This document shows, in pieces, positions 59,733 to 64,000 of a DNA stretch of 64,000 nt (the first letter of the stretch is position 1; every line of letters begins with the position of its first letter). The notes under the pieces were generated by a model. The model did no database searches, had not been told where the DNA came from, and saw only the letters and a program-made list of their open reading frames with translations. The stretch is from Actomonas aquatica (GTDB taxonomy: Bacteria > Verrucomicrobiota > Verrucomicrobiia > Opitutales > Opitutaceae), in assembly GCF_019679435.2 (NCBI RefSeq), contig NZ_CP139781.1, positions 3,410,001-3,474,000 on the forward strand, given 5' to 3'. The position numbers and the translations under genes are program-made.

Positions 59733-60671
59733 CTACCAAGGCCCGTCGCCCCAGACAGCGGCGGGGACGAGGCGGGCCGCGAGCAACGCCTCCAGCTGGT
59801 CCGGATGTCGCGCACCGATGATCGCCGCGGTTACGGCTGGCTGACGTAACACCCACGCCACCGCCAAGGACGCCGGCGATAGCCCTCGCGACGCTCCCGC
59901 CGACCGCAGGCGGTCCACCAGTTCAAGGTGACGACTGAACGCCGGCTCCTGGAAAAAGGGATGCGTTCGACGCCAGTCATCCCAGGGCATTCGCATCAGC
60001 CGCTCGCGGGTCATCGCGCCGGTTAGGAGGCCACTTTCCAACGGGGAATACACCAGCGTGCCAATGTTGTGCAGCGCGCAATACGGCAGAATCTCGGCCT
60101 CAATCCCTCGCCGCACCAACGAATAGGGCGGCTGCAGCGACACCACCGGCATGATCCGCTGCAAGCGCTCCAACAACGGCACTTCAAAATTAGAAACCCC
60201 CGCCCAGCGGATTTTGCCCGCCTCGCGCAAACGCGCCAGCTCTCCCCACGCCGCCTCCGCCTCTGTCGGGTCCTCGGTCGGCCAGTGGATCTGATAAAGA
60301 TCGATGCAATCAACCCGCAACCGCCGCAGACTCGCCTCACATTCGACCCGCAGGCGGGCCGGGGACAGATCGCGCCCGAGCTCGCGCCGCTCGTTCCAGG
60401 TCAAACCACACTTCGTAAACAGCAACGGACGCTCGCCGCTCCACGATCGGACCGCCTGCCCCACCACCTCCTCGCTGTGACCGGTGCCATACGCGGGAGC
60501 CGTATCAATCCAGTTGATACCGCGATCCCAGGCGGCATGCAGCATGCCGACGGAATCGCCGTCATCCTGCGCCCCCCACGCATACTGCCAACCGCCGCCG
60601 CCGATCGCCCACGTGCCGCAACCCAGCCGCGAAATCTGTAGATCCGACTCACCCAACTTGCGCCGTTCCAT
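59733..60671 (-). CDS. Aldo/keto reductase
   Basis: From ATG 60671 the 312-residue protein begins MERRKLGESDLQISRLGCGT. Catalytic tetrad residues are visible: Asp and Tyr in WIDTAPAYGTGHSEEVVG, Lys in LFTKCGLTW, and His in LYQIHWP. The (beta/alpha)8 barrel ends with LAVAWVLRQPAVTAAIIGA, the NADPH-binding segment. It is the last gene of the symporter/GH43/AKR operon and overlaps the GH43 stop (TGATG). It may reduce a released aldose or derived aldehyde, for example xylose; this is an inference. Confidence 0.93.
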   Translation of the reverse strand: MERRKLGESDLQISRLGCGTWAIGGGGWQYAWGAQDDGDSVGMLHAAWDRGINWIDTAPAYGTGHSEEVVGQAVRSWSGERPLLFTKCGLTWNERRELGRDLSPARLRVECEASLRRLRVDCIDLYQIHWPTEDPTEAEAAWGELARLREAGKIRWAGVSNFEVPLLERLQRIMPVVSLQPPYSLVRRGIEAEILPYCALHNIGTLVYSPLESGLLTGAMTRERLMRMPWDDWRRTHPFFQEPAFSRHLELVDRLRSAGASRGLSPASLAVAWVLRQPAVTAAIIGARHPDQLEALLAARLVPAAVWGDGPW

Positions 60672-62266
60672 CACCCGGATGTCTCCGTGCGGCGAAAGTT
60701 CGTGAACGCCGCCCACGGACCCGCCGCCGTGGCGTCCTGAGCACAAAGGCCCACAAAACAACCGGTGAATCCCCACGAGCCAGTTTCGATCACCCGATCA
60801 TCCGATAACACGGTGGCATCCAAAACCGGCCCCACCGTGCTGACCTCCCGACCGGGTTCGGCTCGGGACCATCCAAATTGCAACTGCCCATCCGCCAGGC
60901 TCGCCTCCAGCCGAAGCGGCCCGTCCACCGGCCGCACCGCGCCCAGCGGCACGACCTCGCGCACCTCCATCGCATCTGCACTCAACACGCGCAGCACCCG
61001 TCCGACGCCCGGCAGCCAACCCAGCAACAACGCATGGTAGGCGCGGCTGTTGTAATAAAAAACCAAGCCGGCGGTCTGCTGGAAATCCGTCGGAGCGAAG
61101 TCGAGCGTGACCCCCACCGTGCAACGCAGCGCTGTCAATCGCACCGCGATCAACGAGTTCTCAAAGGTGCTCTGCAACGAGAACCGCCCGCGCATCCGCA
61201 CCCAACCGGGACGGCTATCCAGATCCAGCCAGGAACCATCCGGCGGCTCCCGCAGCGTGTTCCACTCGACCCCCAATCCGCCGGTCGGAAGAGCCACCGC
61301 CGCGTCCGACGCCGCTTCGCCCACCGCCTCAACGCCGGGCAGCTCCACCGTATCCGCCGGGACCGAATCACCGCTCGCCAGACGGGGCCACTCGCCCTCG
61401 GGCCAGACCACTGCCTGCAGCGCGGTCTCACGTCCAAGAATGCAACGCCGCTGCACGCCCACTGGACGACTGCACAAATGGGCCAGAAACCAGCGACCAT
61501 CCGGAGCCTCCACCAGCGAACCATGACCCGCCTTTTGCAAGCGGCACTCCGGCCGTGCGTTCGCCGTGAGCAGCGGATGATACGGACTCACTTCATATGG
61601 ACCGGCAATATCCCGCGCCCGCGCTACGGTCACCGCATGCTCCCAGCCGGTGCCGCCTTCCGCCGTCACAAGATAGTGGTATCCATCACGGAAATACAGA
61701 TGTGGCCCCTCCGTGCAGCCGAGGCTCGAACCACGGAAAATCAACCGCGGCTCGCCGACCAGACACTGCCCCCCTGGGTCGTATTCCTGCAGCACGATAC
61801 CGGCAAAACAGTTGCCGTCGGGACGCACTTCCCAGCGTTGGTTAAGCCACCATTTGCGTCCGTCCGGGGCGTGGAACAGCGATGGATCAAAACCGGATTG
61901 ATTTAGTCGCACCGGCTCCGACCACGGCCCCTCGATGGAGGGCGCGGTGACGAGATGGTTGCACACATCCTTGTAGGGCCCGGTCAACGACTTCACTTCC
62001 GAATAACACAGCCAGAACCGACCGTCGGCATGCGTGATCGCCGGGGCCCACACGCCACCCGAATCGGGGGTGCCACGCAGGTCGAGCTGACTCCGCCGCG
62101 TGAGCGCATAACCGATCGGTTGCCAGTTTGCGAGATCACGCGAGTGAAAGAGCCGCACCCCCGGCCACCATTCAAAGGTCGAGGTCGCGAGGTAATAGTC
62201 CTCGCCGACCCGGCAAATGCACGGATCCGGATGAAAACCCGGGAGCAATGGATTGGGCACGAGCAT
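60671..62266 (-). CDS. GH43 family beta-xylosidase-like enzyme
   Basis: The ATG at 62266 gives 531 residues. The five-bladed propeller (about 1-310) has the catalytic base Asp in PGFHPDPCICRVGEDYYLAT, the pKa-tuning Asp in NQSGFDPSLFHAPDGRKWWL, and the acid Glu in CTEGPHLYFRDGYHYLVTAE. The C-terminal beta-sandwich (about 330-531, FENSLIAVRLTALRCTVGVT, LVFYYNSRAYHALLLG) is the ConA-like domain typical of XynB-type xylosidases. No signal peptide is visible, so it acts in the cytoplasm on imported oligosaccharides. It follows the symporter gene by 5 bp. Confidence 0.94.
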   Translation of the reverse strand: MLVPNPLLPGFHPDPCICRVGEDYYLATSTFEWWPGVRLFHSRDLANWQPIGYALTRRSQLDLRGTPDSGGVWAPAITHADGRFWLCYSEVKSLTGPYKDVCNHLVTAPSIEGPWSEPVRLNQSGFDPSLFHAPDGRKWWLNQRWEVRPDGNCFAGIVLQEYDPGGQCLVGEPRLIFRGSSLGCTEGPHLYFRDGYHYLVTAEGGTGWEHAVTVARARDIAGPYEVSPYHPLLTANARPECRLQKAGHGSLVEAPDGRWFLAHLCSRPVGVQRRCILGRETALQAVVWPEGEWPRLASGDSVPADTVELPGVEAVGEAASDAAVALPTGGLGVEWNTLREPPDGSWLDLDSRPGWVRMRGRFSLQSTFENSLIAVRLTALRCTVGVTLDFAPTDFQQTAGLVFYYNSRAYHALLLGWLPGVGRVLRVLSADAMEVREVVPLGAVRPVDGPLRLEASLADGQLQFGWSRAEPGREVSTVGPVLDATVLSDDRVIETGSWGFTGCFVGLCAQDATAAGPWAAFTNFRRTETSG

Positions 62267-62271
62267 GGCGG

Positions 62272-63648
62272 TCAGGCGGTGCGACGGGCGGCGAGATCGG
62301 ATTCGATCTCCCGCATCCGGTCCTCGGTGAGGGGATAGAACAAGAGAGCCACCGCCGTGAGCAGCGCGAAGGCCGCCGGCAGCAGGGAAAACAACAAAGT
62401 GATGCCATGGCGTGCGCTGGCCGTCTGCTCGACGTTGGCCACAAAACCACAGGCATCGAGGAACCAACCCGCCAGCCCACCTCCGACCGCAATGCCCATC
62501 TTGGTGGCGAACAGTGAAGCCGCAAAGATCAGCCCGGTGGTGCGCCGCCCGAACTTCCACTCACCGTAGTCCGCCGTGTCAGCATAGAAGGAAAAAAGCA
62601 GCACGGGCGTCGCGCCGCCCAGAAAGGCCGCCATCAGGTTAAGCCCGTGCAACATCAAGCGCGCGTCACTCCAATCCAAATACATCGCCGCCAACGCCAG
62701 CGCATTGCCCACGGTCAGGCCGATCATGAGTCGACGACGATCGAAACGACGGGCCAGCCCATGGCAACTCGCCGCACCGAGAATCATGCCAACCGACCCC
62801 AGACTGAGAAACAGGGTCGCGGCCGATTCCGCGCCCAGACAATACTTGAAGTAGTAAACCACCGCACCATTGCGCATCGCCACGTTGGTGAGGGTGAAAA
62901 GAGCGACCAGAAACAGCACCAGCCAAGGCCGGTTGCGCCACAATAGCCCCAGATCGCGTCGCCACGACACCTCCTCAGCCGCCGCCGGCGCGACCCGCTC
63001 GCGGGTGCCGGCAAAGGTCCACCAAAACAACGCGACCGAAGCGACCGCAAACAACGCCATGGTCGCACGGAAGCCCGCCGCCTCATCTCCGGCTCCGAGC
63101 CAGTCCTTCAGCGGCAGCGTGAGACTGGCGATGAGAAACCCGCCGCCAAATGCGCACACAAAGCGCACCGAAGAGAGCGCGGTCCGCACTTTGGTCGAGG
63201 GCGACATCACCCCCATGAGCGCGGAGTAGGGAATGTTAATCGCCGTATAGGCCAACATCGTCAGCGAATAGGTGATGTAAGCGTAAACCAACTTTCCAGT
63301 GTCGCTGGCCTGTGGCCCCAAAAACATTAGATAACCCAAGAGACCATAAGGTAGTGCAACCCAGAGCAGGTAGGGGCGAAAGCGACCCCAACGCGAACGC
63401 GTGCGATCGGCGAGCAACCCCATCAACGGGTCGTTGACCGCGTCAAAAATCCGTGTGACCAAAAACATCGTGCCCACGGCAGTCGCCGACAACCCGAACA
63501 CATCCGTGTAATAGTAGAGCAGAAACAGGTTGAAGGCCTGGAAGTAGAAATTCGAAGCCGTGTCGCCCAAACCATAGGCGAGCTTCTCCCGCAAACGCAG
63601 AGGCGGATGTGCGGACACAGACGGAGGGATGGGGTTGAGTGAAGACAT
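62272..63648 (-). CDS. GPH-family sugar:cation symporter (xyloside locus)
   Basis: The ATG at 63648 gives 458 residues. Family hallmarks: EKLAYGLGDTASNFYFQAFN, then LFLLYYYTDVFGL and DAVNDPLMGLLADRTRSRWG, with twelve helices. It is a paralogue of 21596-22978 but has no TGCA palindrome upstream. It is co-transcribed with the GH43 xylosidase and AKR, and is probably a xylo-oligosaccharide importer. The TonB receptor cut by the window edge ends about 105 bp upstream. Confidence 0.94.
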   Translation of the reverse strand: MSSLNPIPPSVSAHPPLRLREKLAYGLGDTASNFYFQAFNLFLLYYYTDVFGLSATAVGTMFLVTRIFDAVNDPLMGLLADRTRSRWGRFRPYLLWVALPYGLLGYLMFLGPQASDTGKLVYAYITYSLTMLAYTAINIPYSALMGVMSPSTKVRTALSSVRFVCAFGGGFLIASLTLPLKDWLGAGDEAAGFRATMALFAVASVALFWWTFAGTRERVAPAAAEEVSWRRDLGLLWRNRPWLVLFLVALFTLTNVAMRNGAVVYYFKYCLGAESAATLFLSLGSVGMILGAASCHGLARRFDRRRLMIGLTVGNALALAAMYLDWSDARLMLHGLNLMAAFLGGATPVLLFSFYADTADYGEWKFGRRTTGLIFAASLFATKMGIAVGGGLAGWFLDACGFVANVEQTASARHGITLLFSLLPAAFALLTAVALLFYPLTEDRMREIESDLAARRTA

Positions 63649-63753
63649 CGGGGCGGGGTCGCCCGAGGCGACTCCCGCCGTCCGGCCGTGTCCCTGCACC
63701 ATCGTAGGGAAACGGTGAATACAGCGGGAGTCGGTGATGGCGAAGTTGGTGGC

Positions 63754-64000
63754 TCAGAACCGAAGACCGTAGGTGAGGCGCGCGTTAAGCGGCGCCGAGT
63801 AGATCAGCCCGTAAAGGTCGCGATCATCGAGCACGTTGGCGACATTGAGCTGGAGGGAGTGGCTGCGCTCGCGGCTGTCCCGCCAGTCGTAGCGCACCAT
63901 CGCATCGATGTTGTAACGCTCCGGCGTGTAGAGGACGAGCAGCTCGCCGGCACCATCCAGAATGAGCTGACCGGAGCCATGGCTCACCCCCGACATGTAT
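63754..64000 (-). CDS. TonB-dependent receptor, C-terminal part (cut by window edge)
   Basis: The last 81 codons of a TonB receptor: strand pattern VRYDWRDSRERSHSLQLNVA, NVLDDRDLYGLIYSAPLNAR and final Phe (LTYGLRF), very like the end of the receptor at 28050-30938 (NNLLNDEDLYGLIYAP). It lies directly upstream of the xyloside symporter operon on the same strand and is probably its outer-membrane partner. Confidence 0.9.
   Translation of the reverse strand, partial: YMSGVSHGSGQLILDGAGELLVLYTPERYNIDAMVRYDWRDSRERSHSLQLNVANVLDDRDLYGLIYSAPLNARLTYGLRF

Overview
The window looks like the chromosome of a high-GC member of the Opitutaceae (Verrucomicrobiota). This is inferred from gene content and protein style: several TonB-dependent receptors (one with a VELSPF-type motif just before the plug), GPH-family sugar symporters, a LacI regulator and GH43 enzymes for plant polysaccharide, ADOP-type MacB permeases, TonB-C-like secreted proteins and REP-like palindromes. 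No rRNA, no complete tRNA and no CRISPR array was seen.

Layout. 1-6.3 kb (minus strand): the edge of one ECF sigma gene, then a complete unit of TonB-like protein, ECF sigma factor, FecR anti-sigma and a TonB-dependent receptor with an STN signalling domain. 6.5-11.3 kb: a large hybrid histidine kinase with a ligand-sensing propeller, tail to tail with a LuxR-type response regulator. 11.6-14.05 kb: an IS5-type insertion sequence, a tyrosine integrase and the 3' part of a tRNA-Met gene, which together mark one end of an integrated element. 14.1-16.7 kb: LysR, SnoaL-like, SDR and a decayed alpha/beta hydrolase. 16.8-21.1 kb: a PQQ-propeller protein and an ADOP permease. 21.1-31 kb: a polysaccharide-use locus (GPH symporter, LacI regulator, GH-A glycosidase, tandem GH43, TonB receptor) whose promoters share a TGCA-N6/8-TGCA palindrome. 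31.2-34.8 kb: two BamE/SmpA-like lipoproteins, an ATP-grasp ligase and an M20 peptidase. 34.9-46 kb: mostly small housekeeping or regulatory genes, including HTH_34 and TetR regulators with readable operators. 46-54.6 kb: a glycosyltransferase-like membrane protein, a secreted protein/ECF sigma/anti-sigma operon and a four-gene ABC exporter operon. 54.8-58.6 kb: a double TonB-C protein followed by two large tandem paralogues of unknown family. 58.8-64 kb: a ThuA-like protein, then a second sugar locus (TonB receptor edge, GPH symporter, GH43 beta-xylosidase, aldo/keto reductase).

The genes fit a bacterium that binds plant oligosaccharides at its surface, moves them through TonB receptors, hydrolyses them in the periplasm or cytoplasm and imports the sugars by GPH symport, with separate LacI and ECF/FecR control circuits. 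The least understood parts are the ATP-grasp/M20/lipoprotein cluster, the tandem 473- and 462-residue paralogues, and several structured repeats whose stems show compensatory changes.
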